From: an archaeon
Lineage (GTDB): Archaea; Thermoproteota; Nitrososphaeria; Nitrososphaerales; Gagatemarchaeaceae
Length of the DNA: 64,000 nt
Assembly (NCBI GenBank): GCA_021827865.1
Contig: JAKAUC010000009.1
Span: 707,838 to 771,837, forward strand
Reading direction: 5' to 3'
Shown: positions 1 to 8,668 of the stretch, in pieces
How the letters are laid out: every line of letters starts with the position of its first letter
Numbering within the stretch: position 1 is the stretch's first letter
Translations under genes and position numbers: made by a program
The notes under the pieces: model-generated
Databases searched by the model: none
What the model saw: the letters and a program-made list of their open reading frames with translations, nothing else
Told to the model about the DNA's origin: nothing

Positions 1-324
1 GTCTACGTGGCTCTGGTCGGGGGCGGGCCGGAGGTCGCTGGGTACGTCTGGTTCGGGGTGTCAGACAGGCCGTTCAGTCAGATGAAGGTCGGCTGGATCT
101 ACGACATCCAGGTCGTCCCGGCAGAGAGGGGGAAGGGGGTCGGAGAGGCGCTGCTGAAGCACGCCCTGGACGTGAGCAGGAGGAAGGGGTTCAGGCTCGC
201 GGGGCTTATGGTGAGGGCGAACAACAGGGTCGCCTACTCCCTGTACGAGAAGCTGGGTTTCTACCCCGAGTATGTGGTGATGAGTCGGAACGAGCAGGGG
301 CCGGTTTCAACTTCAAACTCTTAA
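1..324 (+). CDS. GNAT-family N-acetyltransferase (RimI-like), 5' truncated
   Basis: This is the C-terminal part of a GNAT acetyltransferase; the reading frame is open to the first base of the window, so the true start lies outside. The visible part carries the acetyl-CoA-binding region ([15 protein letters not shown], with the R/Q-x-x-G-x-G/A loop as RGKGVG) and the C-terminal alpha/beta motif (N-x-x-A-x-x-L-Y-E-K-L-G-F), both typical of RimI-like enzymes that acetylate N-termini or small substrates. The substrate cannot be read from the sequence. The stop codon TAA overlaps the TATA-like box of the following rpl12 gene. Confidence 0.85.
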   Translation, partial: VYVALVGGGPEVAGYVWFGVSDRPFSQMKVGWIYDIQVVPAERGKGVGEALLKHALDVSRRKGFRLAGLMVRANNRVAYSLYEKLGFYPEYVVMSRNEQGPVSTSNS

Positions 325-328
325 ATAC
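318..328 (+). promoter_or_regulatory. TATA-like box of rpl12
   Basis: CTCTTAAATAC lies about 35 nt before the rpl12 ATG at 359, the normal spacing for an archaeal TATA box with a short leader. It overlaps the end of the upstream acetyltransferase gene. Confidence 0.55.
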
Positions 329-358
329 GGAACCGAGGTCGCCTGTCCGCGAATTAAG

Positions 359-664
359 ATGGAGTACGTTTACGCAGCTCTCCTGCTTCACAAGCTAGGG
401 AAGCCGGTCAGCGAAGAGAACCTGACCAGCGTGGTGAAGGCGACTGGCTCGGCCCCCGACACGGTGAAGATCAAGGCACTGGCTTCTGCCCTGAGCGAGG
501 TGAACATCGACGAGGCGCTGAAGAACGCCGCGACGATGGCTGCCGCGCCCGCGGCCTCTGCCGCAGCCCCTGGCGCACCCGCGGCGAAGGCAGAGGAGAA
601 GCCGAAGGAAGAGGAGAAGAAGGAAGAAGAGGCTCTACAGGGTCTCGCTTCACTCTTCGGCTAA
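359..664 (+). CDS. rpl12: Ribosomal protein L12/P1 (stalk protein)
   Basis: This encodes the archaeal acidic stalk protein that dimerises and binds the C-terminal tail of L10/P0 to recruit translation factors. At 101 aa the length is normal. The N-terminal dimerisation domain starts [15 protein letters not shown]. It is followed by an Ala/Pro hinge (about residues 60-78), a Lys/Glu-rich charged stretch and the C-terminal hydrophobic tail ending LASLFG, the factor-binding tail. It is on the plus strand and converges on rpl10, whereas rpl12 usually follows rpl10 on the same strand in archaea. It has its own promoter. Confidence 0.95.
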   Translation: MEYVYAALLLHKLGKPVSEENLTSVVKATGSAPDTVKIKALASALSEVNIDEALKNAATMAAAPAASAAAPGAPAAKAEEKPKEEEKKEEEALQGLASLFG

Positions 665-889
665 GCCAAACACGCTCTTCGTGCCGCATCTAGGCCAGCG
701 TGAGCTGTCCCCGCCTGCGGGCTGTCTGTTCGGCACTGCCTGTCTTCCCAAGGCATCCTGGTGTTGCCCGCCCAGCGCCCCGCGTAGGCTGTCAGAATCC
801 GCGACGATTTCTTCCGTTCATGGAGTCGGGCGAAGGCGTCCCAAGGGGCTCTTCCTGAAGTAGCTGTGTCTGGCCGCGTGATCCAGCGA

Positions 890-1762
890 CTATTGGAGGC
901 CCTTTTCCCTGGCTTTTGCTTCCAGAGCTGCGGCTTCAGCCTCGGCCCTTCCGAGTATCAGAGGAGCGGTCTCCTTGTCGAGGAACCCTGCCTCGACCTG
1001 CAGGCTCAGGGCCTCCCTGTAAGCCCTTGAGAGTATGTCTGGCGCGGTCTCCTTGGTGACGTAGCCTATGACTATGGCAAGCCCCCTGGAGGACGCGTAG
1101 GCGTTGACGAGGCTCTTCCTGTACTCGTCGAGGTCGATTGCGACCACATCTCCGGCGTAGATCAGCCCGCTTTCGTAGGCGAGGGCTATCGCCAGACCCG
1201 CCCGGATCGGCTTGATGTTCAGTTTGGCGAGGAGGCTGGCAAGCTTGGGGGTGATCTCCCCGCCCTTCTTCACCGCCACCGAGTCCTTGTTAATCCAGAT
1301 GCTCCCTCCTTCGATCTTGGTCTGGATGCCCGCTTCCCTGAATTCGCTCAGGACCGGGCCCGCGGGGAGGCTGGTGTTGCCCGCCGGGACGATGATGTCG
1401 TCGGGTGCCTTGTCCCCGGCCCTGGCCGGGAGGTAGACCTTGTTCTTGTCCAGGGTGAGGAAGAGCTTGAACGGGTCGTAGGTCGAGAAGATCAGCGCGT
1501 TCTGTCCCGTGAGGTGCGAGAGGAGCTGGTCGGCGTTCTTGATCCCGGCCTTCTGCAGCCCCCGTATGGCGAGCTTGTTCTTGACGACGTAGACCTCCGC
1601 GTGCTGCCTCAGCGCCTTGCGCACGGCCATCAGCTGGCTCGCCCTCACCTTCGAGAGGCTGGTCACCGCGAGGACGGGGTACTTCTGCGCGAGTGAGGCC
1701 ACGCGCTCGACTGTCTCGACCTTCTTCGGGTTGTGCCTGTGGACCTGGACTGTCTCGCTCAT
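890..1762 (-). CDS. rpl10: Ribosomal protein L10/P0 (acidic ribosomal protein P0)
   Basis: This is the base of the ribosomal stalk: it binds 23S rRNA and carries L12/P1 dimers on C-terminal helices. At 290 aa it has the rRNA-binding N-terminal domain (VTSLSKVRASQLMAVRKALR near residues 34-53), the archaeal insertion domain and a helical C-terminus rich in Ala/Glu/Lys. The very C-terminus stops at AREKGLQ and lacks the acidic DDDxGFGLFD-type tail often seen in P0, so factor contacts probably rely on L12 only. The ATG directly abuts the rpl1 stop codon, consistent with cotranscription spt5-rpl11-rpl1-rpl10. Confidence 0.95.
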   Translation of the reverse strand: MSETVQVHRHNPKKVETVERVASLAQKYPVLAVTSLSKVRASQLMAVRKALRQHAEVYVVKNKLAIRGLQKAGIKNADQLLSHLTGQNALIFSTYDPFKLFLTLDKNKVYLPARAGDKAPDDIIVPAGNTSLPAGPVLSEFREAGIQTKIEGGSIWINKDSVAVKKGGEITPKLASLLAKLNIKPIRAGLAIALAYESGLIYAGDVVAIDLDEYRKSLVNAYASSRGLAIVIGYVTKETAPDILSRAYREALSLQVEAGFLDKETAPLILGRAEAEAAALEAKAREKGLQ

Positions 1763-2413
1763 CTACTCCACCGCCTGCTTCGCAGGCTTGCCCATGGTCG
1801 TCTTGACCATAACCGTCTTGATGTTCCTGTCGCCGTTGGGGAGCTTCTTGGTCACGGCGTTGACCACGGCCAGTATGTTCTCGGCCAGGTCGGCCTCGGA
1901 CAGCCCGCTGTCTCCCACCTTAGCCATCACGCCGAGGGACCCCCTGCTCCTGACCCTGATCGCCGTCCTCATCCTGTTGATCATGGCCTCGATGGGGGAG
2001 TTCGGCGGGACAGGTGACGGTATCTTCCCCTTGGGGCCGAGCGCCTGCCCCAGGACCTTGCCGACCCTCGGCATGAGGGCGGTGTCTGCTAGGAAGAATT
2101 CGTATGACCTGGCCAGCTTCTTGGCGTCCCTCTTGCTCCCTCCGTAGTTCTCCAGCTGGGCCGGCTCTATGACAAGGTTCGCCTTTGCGTTCTTCGCCCT
2201 GACCGCGAGGTCCCCGGACCCTATGTAGCAGATCTTGGCCTGCTTCGTGGCGGGGTGGGGCAGGTAGACTATCTCGTTGATGTTCAGGTCGGTCTTCTTT
2301 GGGTCGACTTCCTTCAGCGAGATCAGTACTTCGACCGACTGGGTGAACTTGGTCTCCTTGGACTGGCCCTTACCCTTCTTGACCAGTTCCGCGAGCTGCT
2401 GGTTCGAGAGCAA
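1763..2413 (-). CDS. rpl1: Ribosomal protein L1
   Basis: L1 binds 23S rRNA at the mobile L1 stalk near the E site; archaeal L1 also often represses its own mRNA. The 216 aa length is normal. The conserved block with LGQALGPKGKIPSP lies near residues 125-138. The chosen start is TTG (product MLSNQQLAEL); an ATG 4 nt upstream is out of frame. The 58-nt gap to rpl11 contains a TATA-like CTTTTATCC, so an internal promoter or an L1 mRNA-binding site could lie there, but I cannot show either. Confidence 0.93.
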   Translation of the reverse strand: MLSNQQLAELVKKGKGQSKETKFTQSVEVLISLKEVDPKKTDLNINEIVYLPHPATKQAKICYIGSGDLAVRAKNAKANLVIEPAQLENYGGSKRDAKKLARSYEFFLADTALMPRVGKVLGQALGPKGKIPSPVPPNSPIEAMINRMRTAIRVRSRGSLGVMAKVGDSGLSEADLAENILAVVNAVTKKLPNGDRNIKTVMVKTTMGKPAKQAVE

Positions 2414-2471
2414 ACATTATTCACGAATTCCTTGCCGAGCCTTCAGACACCGGATAAAAGCCTTCTGCCCG

Positions 2472-2954
2472 TCACTGGAACTTGGGGTCCCACTTGCCTT
2501 CGTCTATCTCTTTCATGAACTCCCTGGCGTCCTTCCCTTCGATTTTGACCCCCATGCTGACACAGCTCCCCACGACCTCCTTCACGGCCGACTTGGTGGT
2601 AGCGGCATAGGAGCCGCCTATCTTGTTCCTGGCGATGGTGACGACCTTGTCCACGGTCAACTCCCCGACGAAGTCGACGTTGGGCTTCCCTGAGCCCTTG
2701 GGGATGCCCGACTCCTTGGCGACCAGGGCGGAAGTGGTGGGCGTACCGACTGATACGGCGAACTGCTTGGTCTCCTTGTCGACCTCCACCTTCACGGGGA
2801 CCCTCATCCCCTTGAAGTCGCCGGTCTGCTTGTTGATCTCGTTGACTACGCCGAGGACGTTCACCCCCAGCGGGCCCAGCGCGGGGCCAAGGGGAGGGCC
2901 GGCGCTCGCCTCGCCGCCGGTTACCAGCACGTTGATGACCTGTTTTTCACCCAT
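2472..2954 (-). CDS. rpl11: Ribosomal protein L11
   Basis: L11 forms the GTPase-associated centre with the L10-L12 stalk. At 160 aa, it has the N-terminal proline-rich segment GGEASAGPPLGPALGPLGVN (residues about 14-33) and the C-terminal rRNA-binding domain. It lies 6 nt downstream of spt5 on the same strand, so the two are cotranscribed. Start ATG (MGEKQVINVLV). Confidence 0.96.
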   Translation of the reverse strand: MGEKQVINVLVTGGEASAGPPLGPALGPLGVNVLGVVNEINKQTGDFKGMRVPVKVEVDKETKQFAVSVGTPTTSALVAKESGIPKGSGKPNVDFVGELTVDKVVTIARNKIGGSYAATTKSAVKEVVGSCVSMGVKIEGKDAREFMKEIDEGKWDPKFQ

Positions 2955-2960
2955 TCGGGG

Positions 2961-3446
2961 TCACTTTTGCTCCGGCTTGGCCCTGGCCACAAGCTTGGCG
3001 TAGGCGGCGTCTATGGTGATGGGCATGGCGAACGCCGTGTCCAGCAGGGAGACTGTGATCTCTTGCTTCTCTTTCTCCACTCTGGAGATCTTTGCCCGCA
3101 TCCCCTTGAACGGGCCGGCGACTATCTCGATGGTGTCTTCGGCGTTGAGCTCCGCCACCATGGACTTTGTGACCAGGAACTTCTCAATGTCAGAGTATTG
3201 CATCATTCCGGGGATCTTGCTCCTGACGTGCTTGAACCCCTGGATGCTCTCGTCCACCACCTGGCTGTTGGGAGCCTCGAAGAGGACGTACCCCTTCCAG
3301 GTGTCCAGGGCCAGGACCGAGTAGATGGGCTTCCCCTTCTGGACCGCCCTGTTGGCCACGAAGGTCGCCACCGTCCTCTCCTGACCTCCGGTGGTCTTGA
3401 CCGGATAAATGGAACTGTTCCGCTCCTGGTCGCTCAGTACCGACAC
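2961..3446 (-). CDS. spt5: Transcription elongation factor Spt5 (NusG family)
   Basis: Spt5 closes over the RNA polymerase clamp with Spt4 to raise processivity and couple to translation. It is 161 aa with an NGN domain (about residues 20-95, KPIYSVLALDTWKGYVLFEA) and a C-terminal KOW domain (about 107-155, with AGPFKGMRAKISRVEKEKQEI). The start is GTG (MSVLSDQERN). The first about 15 residues may be a short extension. It is the first gene of the minus-strand ribosomal protein unit, with secE further upstream on the same strand. Confidence 0.94.
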   Translation of the reverse strand: MSVLSDQERNSSIYPVKTTGGQERTVATFVANRAVQKGKPIYSVLALDTWKGYVLFEAPNSQVVDESIQGFKHVRSKIPGMMQYSDIEKFLVTKSMVAELNAEDTIEIVAGPFKGMRAKISRVEKEKQEITVSLLDTAFAMPITIDAAYAKLVARAKPEQK

Positions 3447-3473
3447 GGTGAAAAAACCCCGAGTTTCGTTGGC

Positions 3474-3484
3474 CTAATAACCTT
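3474..3484 (-). promoter_or_regulatory. Probable TATA box for the spt5-rpl11-rpl1-rpl10 unit
   Basis: Read on the minus strand, AAGGTTATTAGG lies about 30-38 nt before the spt5 GTG at 3446. The spacing fits an archaeal promoter with a short leader; the box is not a perfect consensus. Confidence 0.4.
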
Positions 3485-3912
3485 TAGGCGCGGCGGACGG
3501 TTCTCCGCGCAGGCCGCCGTCATATAGCCAGAGGCCGCCTTGTTCCATGGCGGCCAACAGGCCGGCAGATGAAAGGAATGAGATAGGGCCGAAATGGTTC
3601 CCAGAGGGGCAGGCCAGTCCAGGGTGGTCCAGGCGTTCCTCGCCGGGGATGAAAGGCGGGGGCGGAGGCATCCTACGCCATGCAGCTCGAGATGTTCAAG
3701 CGTTAGGTCAGCACAGAGGAGCCCCGGGACTGGGACGACTTCCTGCCGAGCCGGCCTAGGTGCCGTTCGGCCCCCTGCACGCGGTTACGGTCGCGTGCAT
3801 TGGGAAGAGGATGGAGTCCCTCAAACGTGCGAAAGCGCAGGTCCCTCAGCGGGCACACCTGGGGGCAGTCAGGGCGGAAGGTTGAAGGGAGCGCGACGCC
3901 GAGTATGGACTC
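3485..3912 (+). other. Non-coding stretch between spt5 and a small zinc-ribbon gene
   Basis: I see no convincing gene in this 430-base stretch. Short open frames exist on both strands but have low-complexity Arg/Gly/Pro-rich translations typical of GC-rich non-coding DNA. Confidence 0.4.
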
Positions 3913-4152
3913 ATGGTGTGGTACAACCACACGTGCCCGAAGTGCCACGCAAAGTCCCGAAAGCGCGTCCTGCGGAATGAGAGGACGTCCGCCGAGAAGG
4001 TTGAGCTGTCGAGGGGGAGCTGGGTGACTGGACGAGGGGTCCAGATCAAGGAGCCATACCAGGTTTGGATATACTCATACGAAGTGGAGCACGAGTGCGG
4101 CCTATGCGGCCATAGATGGGTCGAGTACGTCACTAAGCAGCGGCCCTGGTAG
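3913..4152 (+). CDS. Small zinc-ribbon protein of unknown function
   Basis: The 79-aa product has two CxxC knuckles: CPKCH at residues about 8-12 and CGLCGH at about 62-67. The spacing suits one zinc ribbon with a long basic insertion (KSRKRVLRNERT) between the halves. It ends in Trp (KQRPW). The start ATG is the first in frame after a stop 21 nt upstream. It is divergent from spt5 and convergent with secE. The function is unknown; a nucleic-acid-binding role is only a guess from the basic, zinc-binding character. It could be a chance frame, but the paired cysteines argue against that. Confidence 0.5.
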   Translation: MVWYNHTCPKCHAKSRKRVLRNERTSAEKVELSRGSWVTGRGVQIKEPYQVWIYSYEVEHECGLCGHRWVEYVTKQRPW

Positions 4153-4401
4153 CTGCAGGAACAATCCCCCATCCGTATCCCCCGCCGCTATCAAGAGCGA
4201 CACATGTAGGGTCGGAAGTTGGAGCTCGAAGACGAGGCCGTAGGCGGTCGTGGGGCTCAGCCCTGGGAACGACTTGTTCGGCCAGGTGCTTGACAGGGTG
4301 CCCCGCTCCTTGAGTCTCTTCGGCAGAGGAGGGGAGCGCAGGTTTGCAGGCAAGCGCCTTCGCTTGCAGGGAGTCGCGGTTGCCTATTGCAGTGATGTCA
4401 T

Positions 4402-4569
4402 TTAGCCGAAGAAGATGGTCCCCACCAACTTGATGAGGAAGCCTATGGTCCCGACCACCGCGATCCCAAGCCCGACCAGCTTGAGGTAGAGGGTGAACTC
4501 GTCCCTGTCGCTCTTGTGGGCCAGCCTGAATATGGCCTGAGACGACCTCAGGAAGTCGCGGAACCCCAT
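4402..4569 (-). CDS. secE: Preprotein translocase subunit SecE/Sss1
   Basis: A 55-aa protein starting MGFRDFLRSSQAIFRLAHKS. It matches archaeal SecE/Sss1: a short amphipathic N-terminal helix, a conserved KSDRDEF segment, then one membrane helix (about residues 29-53, LKLVGLGIAVVGTIGFLIKL). SecE clamps SecY in the membrane. It lies upstream of spt5 on the same strand, the usual archaeal secE-spt5 order, but here about 950 bases separate them instead of the normal tight junction. The start is the only ATG that gives the full amphipathic helix. Confidence 0.92.
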   Translation of the reverse strand: MGFRDFLRSSQAIFRLAHKSDRDEFTLYLKLVGLGIAVVGTIGFLIKLVGTIFFG

Positions 4570-4686
4570 GGTACCTGAATCGGCAGACCTGGTCGGCTTA
4601 TATGTCTAATGGCCCTCCGGGGCCCTGGTCGCCAGGGAGCGCGCCGCCGCCCCAGCGTTAATACCCCGCTTCTGGGCCGTGCCGCC

Positions 4687-5514
4687 ATGACCCCCCAGGG
4701 AGAGCCCGCCACCGTCATCCTGGCATCCTCCACAGACCTGGCATCGAGTACCCTTGCCGCTGCTTTGGTCGAGGGCGAGGGGTTCGCATCCACCGGGGTG
4801 AACTTCCTTGGCGAGACGGTCTACCAGAAGGGGTCGTTTCTCCTTGCCCGGTTCGAGGGGATGATCGTCACCCCTCCGAACCTGGACGAATACTTCAACC
4901 CCCAGGCATACATCTTCCTGTCGAGGCACAGCGCGGAGTCGGGGATCGCGTCCCTGACGGCGCACACGACGGGCAACTTCTCCGATGAGGCGGAGATCGG
5001 AGGGGTCGGGAGGGAGCTCGGGAGGGCTGACCCGTCGCTGCTCAAGAACTACCTGATCGCCCTCTGGGGCCACAGAGAGGAGGTGAGCAGCTACGAGATC
5101 ACGATGGAGGCGACGCATCACGGGCCCACTTCGCTCCAGAAGCCGGTCCTTTTCGTCGAGCTCGGCTCGTCCGAGGAGTTCTGGGGTGACAAGAAGGCGG
5201 CAGGGGTGGTCGCGAAGTCGCTGATGGAGAGCCTGTCACATAGGCGGATTTGGGAGAGGGTTGCCCTCGGGTTCGGCGGGACCCACTACTCCGAGAAGTT
5301 CACCAGGCTGCTCCTCGAGGAGGACCTGGCGATCCCGTATGTCGCGCCCAAGTACGCCCTGGGGCACGTGGACGAGCGGATGGTGGGACAGATGCTCCAG
5401 AGGAGCACCTCGCCCGTCAGATACGCCGTCCTCGACTGGAAGGGGCTGGGGCCCTACAAGGAGAAGATAGTGGGGCTCGTGAAGCAGTTCGGCCTGGAAG
5501 AGATAAGGGTCTGA
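4687..5514 (+). CDS. dtdA: D-aminoacyl-tRNA deacylase, archaeal/plant type
   Basis: It hydrolyses D-aminoacyl-tRNA so that D-amino acids do not reach the ribosome (DTD2/GEK1 family, zinc-dependent). The 275-aa product has the family motifs: SRHSAESG (about residues 79-86), HTTGN (about 93-97), EATHHGP (about 141-147) and GFGGTHYSEKF (about 195-205), which hold the conserved His residues. I chose the ATG at 4687 because a TATA-like TTAATA sits about 30 nt upstream and the family begins there. An ATG 78 nt upstream would add an Arg-rich non-conserved stretch. Confidence 0.93.
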   Translation: MTPQGEPATVILASSTDLASSTLAAALVEGEGFASTGVNFLGETVYQKGSFLLARFEGMIVTPPNLDEYFNPQAYIFLSRHSAESGIASLTAHTTGNFSDEAEIGGVGRELGRADPSLLKNYLIALWGHREEVSSYEITMEATHHGPTSLQKPVLFVELGSSEEFWGDKKAAGVVAKSLMESLSHRRIWERVALGFGGTHYSEKFTRLLLEEDLAIPYVAPKYALGHVDERMVGQMLQRSTSPVRYAVLDWKGLGPYKEKIVGLVKQFGLEEIRV

Positions 5515-5517
5515 CTG

Positions 5518-6615
5518 TCAGCCACCGCTCATGGAGACGAGCTGTCCTATGGCTTCCCCCGCCACCTCGATGCTGTCCAGGTAGTCCCTGACCAGGACGA
5601 CCTCGCCGTCGGTATGGCTCGTCCCCGAGGGCCCCGGGCCATAGGTCACGCAGGCTGCCCCTTTCTTGCGTGCGAAGGTGTTCATGTCTCCTGTCCCTGT
5701 CTTCCTGACTAGGGAGGGCCTCTTGCCGAGGCGGAGAAGGATGGCCCTCTGGAACGCCCTGACCAGCCTCGACCCGGGGTCCGCTTCGTAGGCTTCCGTT
5801 GGGGGACCGGGGAAGACCTCCACTTCGACACCGTCCCTGGAGCCCTCCACCATGGACCGGATGTCGCCCAGGACTTTGGCCGATAGGAGGCCAGGCGGGA
5901 GACGGACGTCAAAGGTCGCGTCACAGAGCCCGGGGACGACGTTCTGGTAGGAGCCTGCGCTCACCAGCGTAGGGGAGACGGACACCGACCTGAAGTGGTC
6001 CCCCTGCACCTGGTGCGCGGCCTCGTACTCCCTCAGCCTGCCGAGGACAGAGGCGAACTCGTCGAAAGCGCTCCGGTGGGCCCAGGGTGAGCCCGCGTGC
6101 CCTCCCGGTGTCCGGACGACGACCCGAAGCCCCATCCTGCCCCTGTATCCTATGGTGATCCTCTCTGCCCCGCTGGGCTCGCCGAACACCGCGTAGTCGT
6201 AGGTCGAGCCGCGCTTGGCGAGCGCCTCCACCCCGGCGCCGTCCCCCTCCTCCTCCGTGGCCCCGGCGAAGGTTATCCTGACTCCGGAGTCCGCGGCCCT
6301 GACCCCCGCCAGGAGGAGGGCGCACAGGGGGGACTTGGCGTCGGCTGCTCCCCTGCCGTAGACCGCGTCCCTGGTCCTCCTCACCCGGAGCTTCCCCGGC
6401 ACGGTGTCCATGTGGCCGCAGAGAAGGAGTCTGGGCTTGCCCTTCCCCACCTCCCCGGTCACGTTCCCTGCCCCGTCTGTCCTCACCCTGGAATACCCGA
6501 GGCGCCGCATGCCGTCCGCGAGGAAGGCCGCCAGCTCCCCCTCCTCCTTCGTGGGGGAGTAAATCTTCAGAGAGTCGACGAGGAGCTTGAGGGCCTCGTC
6601 GTCAGAGCCGCTCAT
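5518..6615 (-). CDS. lysK: [LysW]-lysine / [LysW]-ornithine hydrolase (M20 peptidase family)
   Basis: Last step of the LysW pathway: it releases lysine or ornithine from the C-terminal Glu of LysW. It is a 365-aa M20-family metallopeptidase with GHMDTVPG (metal His near residue 68), GRGAADAKSP (bridging Asp near 92), the catalytic-base/metal cluster ATEEEGDG (about 119-126) and GTSHTDGE near the C-terminus. The start ATG at 6615 is preceded by GGAGAGA; an in-frame ATG 39 nt upstream has no ribosome-binding site. Last gene of the argG-lysK operon. Confidence 0.92.
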   Translation of the reverse strand: MSGSDDEALKLLVDSLKIYSPTKEEGELAAFLADGMRRLGYSRVRTDGAGNVTGEVGKGKPRLLLCGHMDTVPGKLRVRRTRDAVYGRGAADAKSPLCALLLAGVRAADSGVRITFAGATEEEGDGAGVEALAKRGSTYDYAVFGEPSGAERITIGYRGRMGLRVVVRTPGGHAGSPWAHRSAFDEFASVLGRLREYEAAHQVQGDHFRSVSVSPTLVSAGSYQNVVPGLCDATFDVRLPPGLLSAKVLGDIRSMVEGSRDGVEVEVFPGPPTEAYEADPGSRLVRAFQRAILLRLGKRPSLVRKTGTGDMNTFARKKGAACVTYGPGPSGTSHTDGEVVLVRDYLDSIEVAGEAIGQLVSMSGG

Positions 6616-6670
6616 CTCTCTCCGGCGGGCCGGCGCCGACGAGGGGAAGCCCATGACGCGCTTCGCGCAG

Positions 6671-7861
6671 TCAGAACCGCCCCGCCTCCGCTTCGGCCAT
6701 GACCCTGTCTAGGACCTCGAGCCCCCTGGCCATCTGAGCGTCCTCGACCACGAGCGGAGGCAGGAGCCTGAACGTGTCCCTCCCGGAGTAGGCTGTGATG
6801 ACCCCCCGGGACTGTGCTGCCAGGAGCATGGAATGGATGTCCACCCGGGTCTGAAGTGCCAGCATGAGCCCCAGCCCCCGCACTTCCTTGACGAGTCTGT
6901 GGGCAGATGCGACCTTGGCGAGCCCTGATTTCAGCGCCTCCCCCTTCTCCCTCGCCCTGGCGGGGAGGTCGTTCCTGGCGATGTAGTCGAGGGTGGCCGA
7001 GCCAGCGGCGCAGGAGAGCGGGTTGCCTGCGAAGGTGCTTGTGTGCTCGCCACCCTTCAGGCTCCCGGCGACCTCGTCGGTGGCGATGGCGGCGCCTATG
7101 GGTAGGCCCCCTCCGAGCCCCTTGGACACCGTCATTATGTCCGGGACGACACCCCAATGCTCCGATGCCCACATCTTTCCTGTCCGCCCCAGGCCGGACT
7201 GGATCTCGTCGAAGATCAGCAGGGCCCCGTTCCTGTCGCATATCTCCCTGACCTCCCTGAAGTAGCCGTCGGGGGGGACGATGATCCCGCTCTCTCCCTG
7301 GATCGGTTCCGCGATCACTGCAGCGGTATCTCCGTCGACCAGGGACTCCAGCGACTTCGCGTCGGCGTACTCTGCGAACCCGAACCCTTCGAGGAGCGGG
7401 CCGAAGGGATCCCTGTACTTCTTGCTCCAGGTGGCCGAGAGGGATCCGTAGGTCTTGCCATGGAAGGCGCCCTTCATCGCCACGACCTTCTTCCTCGCGG
7501 TGTGCCGCCTTGCCAGCTTGATGGCCGCCTCCACGGACTCGGTCCCGGTGCTGGTGAGGAGGACCCTCCCCAGCCCCTTCGGTGCGGCCTTCGCCAGGCG
7601 CTCTACGAAGCCTGCCCTGGCGTCGTTGTAGTAGGAGCCGTGGCAGGTGATCAACCTCCCAACCTGCTCTCTCACCGCGTCGATCACGGAGTCGTTGCAG
7701 TGGCCGACCAGGGCGACCCCAATCCCTGACATGAAGTCGATGTACTCCTTCCCCTCCGAGTCCCAGACGAGCGACCCCTTCCCCCTCACGATAGCCAGCG
7801 GGAATTTGTTGAAGGCATGGGCCTCGTAGGAGTCCTCCAGACTGCGGATCAGCTCGGTCAT
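6671..7861 (-). CDS. lysJ: [LysW]-aminoadipate/glutamate semialdehyde aminotransferase
   Basis: A class III PLP aminotransferase (396 aa) that converts the LysW-bound semialdehyde to LysW-lysine or LysW-ornithine using glutamate. Visible motifs: STGTESVEAAIKLAR (phosphate-binding), LIFDEIQSGLGRTGK (PLP-contacting Asp near residue 218) and TVSKGLGGGLPIG with the Schiff-base Lys near 247. The ATG overlaps the lysZ stop codon (ATGA), so translation is probably coupled; an ATG 18 nt upstream lies inside lysZ. Confidence 0.94.
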   Translation of the reverse strand: MTELIRSLEDSYEAHAFNKFPLAIVRGKGSLVWDSEGKEYIDFMSGIGVALVGHCNDSVIDAVREQVGRLITCHGSYYNDARAGFVERLAKAAPKGLGRVLLTSTGTESVEAAIKLARRHTARKKVVAMKGAFHGKTYGSLSATWSKKYRDPFGPLLEGFGFAEYADAKSLESLVDGDTAAVIAEPIQGESGIIVPPDGYFREVREICDRNGALLIFDEIQSGLGRTGKMWASEHWGVVPDIMTVSKGLGGGLPIGAAIATDEVAGSLKGGEHTSTFAGNPLSCAAGSATLDYIARNDLPARAREKGEALKSGLAKVASAHRLVKEVRGLGLMLALQTRVDIHSMLLAAQSRGVITAYSGRDTFRLLPPLVVEDAQMARGLEVLDRVMAEAEAGRF

Positions 7862-8664
7862 GGCGTCACCACCGTGCACCCCTCGTGCGCGAGGGCCTTT
7901 GACAGGGGGGCCTCCTTCGTACCAGAGCAGATCACAGCCTCCTTGACTCCCGCCTTCACCGCGTCCACCGCGGCCATGACCTTCTTCTGCATGCCGAACC
8001 CGACCTTCGGGAGGCTCGCCCTAGCCTCCTCCGCTGAGAGGCGCCTGACGAGGGAGCCGTCGAGGCTCAGCCCCTCGACGTTGGTCGCGAACACCACTGC
8101 GTCCGCCCCTGCCCCCGCGGCAATGGAGGCAGCGGCCTTGTCTCCGTCTATGTTGAGCGGCTCTCCCTCCTCCCCTACGGCCACGGGGGAGACTACGGGG
8201 ATGTACCCTTGGCCGAGGAGGAGGTCCAGGAGGGACGAGTTGACACCGCTGACCCTGCCTGTGTACCCCCCTTCGATGGCCACCCTGCGGCCCCTCTCGT
8301 CCACAATCACCAGCTTTGACTTCCGTGCGGCCGTGATGAGGGCCCCGTCCTCCCCCGCGAGGGAGACCCCCTTCAGCCCCGCCCTGTGGAAGGACTGCAC
8401 CAGGCGCTTGGCGAGGAGACCGCTCATCACCATCTGGTAGATCTCCACCGTCTCTCTGTCCGTGTACCTGCTCCTGATCCCTTCTGGAGAGACGACGAAG
8501 CGTTGCTCCTTCCCAAGCCTGTTCGCGTACTCCGTCACCACGTCCCCCCCTCCGTGCACGAAGACGAGTTGGTGGGAGGGGGAAAGCTTCGCCGCATCCT
8601 GGACCAGGGCCTCGGGGACGCCGGCCTTCATGAGGCTCCCGCCGATCTTCACGACCACCTTCAA
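7858..8664 (-). CDS. lysZ: [LysW]-aminoadipate/glutamate kinase
   Basis: An amino-acid-kinase-family enzyme (268 aa, ArgB-like) that phosphorylates the side-chain carboxylate of LysW-bound aminoadipate or glutamate. It has the N-terminal KIGGSLMK phosphate-binding Gly motif, FVHGGGDVV near residue 35, and the C-terminal NIDGDKAAASIAAGAGADA nucleotide-binding motif. It overlaps lysJ by 4 nt and starts 4 nt after the lysY stop. Substrate breadth (lysine, arginine or both) cannot be decided from the sequence. Confidence 0.94.
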   Translation of the reverse strand: MKVVVKIGGSLMKAGVPEALVQDAAKLSPSHQLVFVHGGGDVVTEYANRLGKEQRFVVSPEGIRSRYTDRETVEIYQMVMSGLLAKRLVQSFHRAGLKGVSLAGEDGALITAARKSKLVIVDERGRRVAIEGGYTGRVSGVNSSLLDLLLGQGYIPVVSPVAVGEEGEPLNIDGDKAAASIAAGAGADAVVFATNVEGLSLDGSLVRRLSAEEARASLPKVGFGMQKKVMAAVDAVKAGVKEAVICSGTKEAPLSKALAHEGCTVVTP

Positions 8665-8668
8665 CTCG

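Noticed and set aside
3594..3980. Plus-strand open frame of 128 codons between spt5 and the small zinc-ribbon gene
   Set aside because: Composition is Arg/Gly/Ser/Pro-rich with no motif, promoter or ribosome-binding site, and it overlaps the more credible zinc-ribbon frame.
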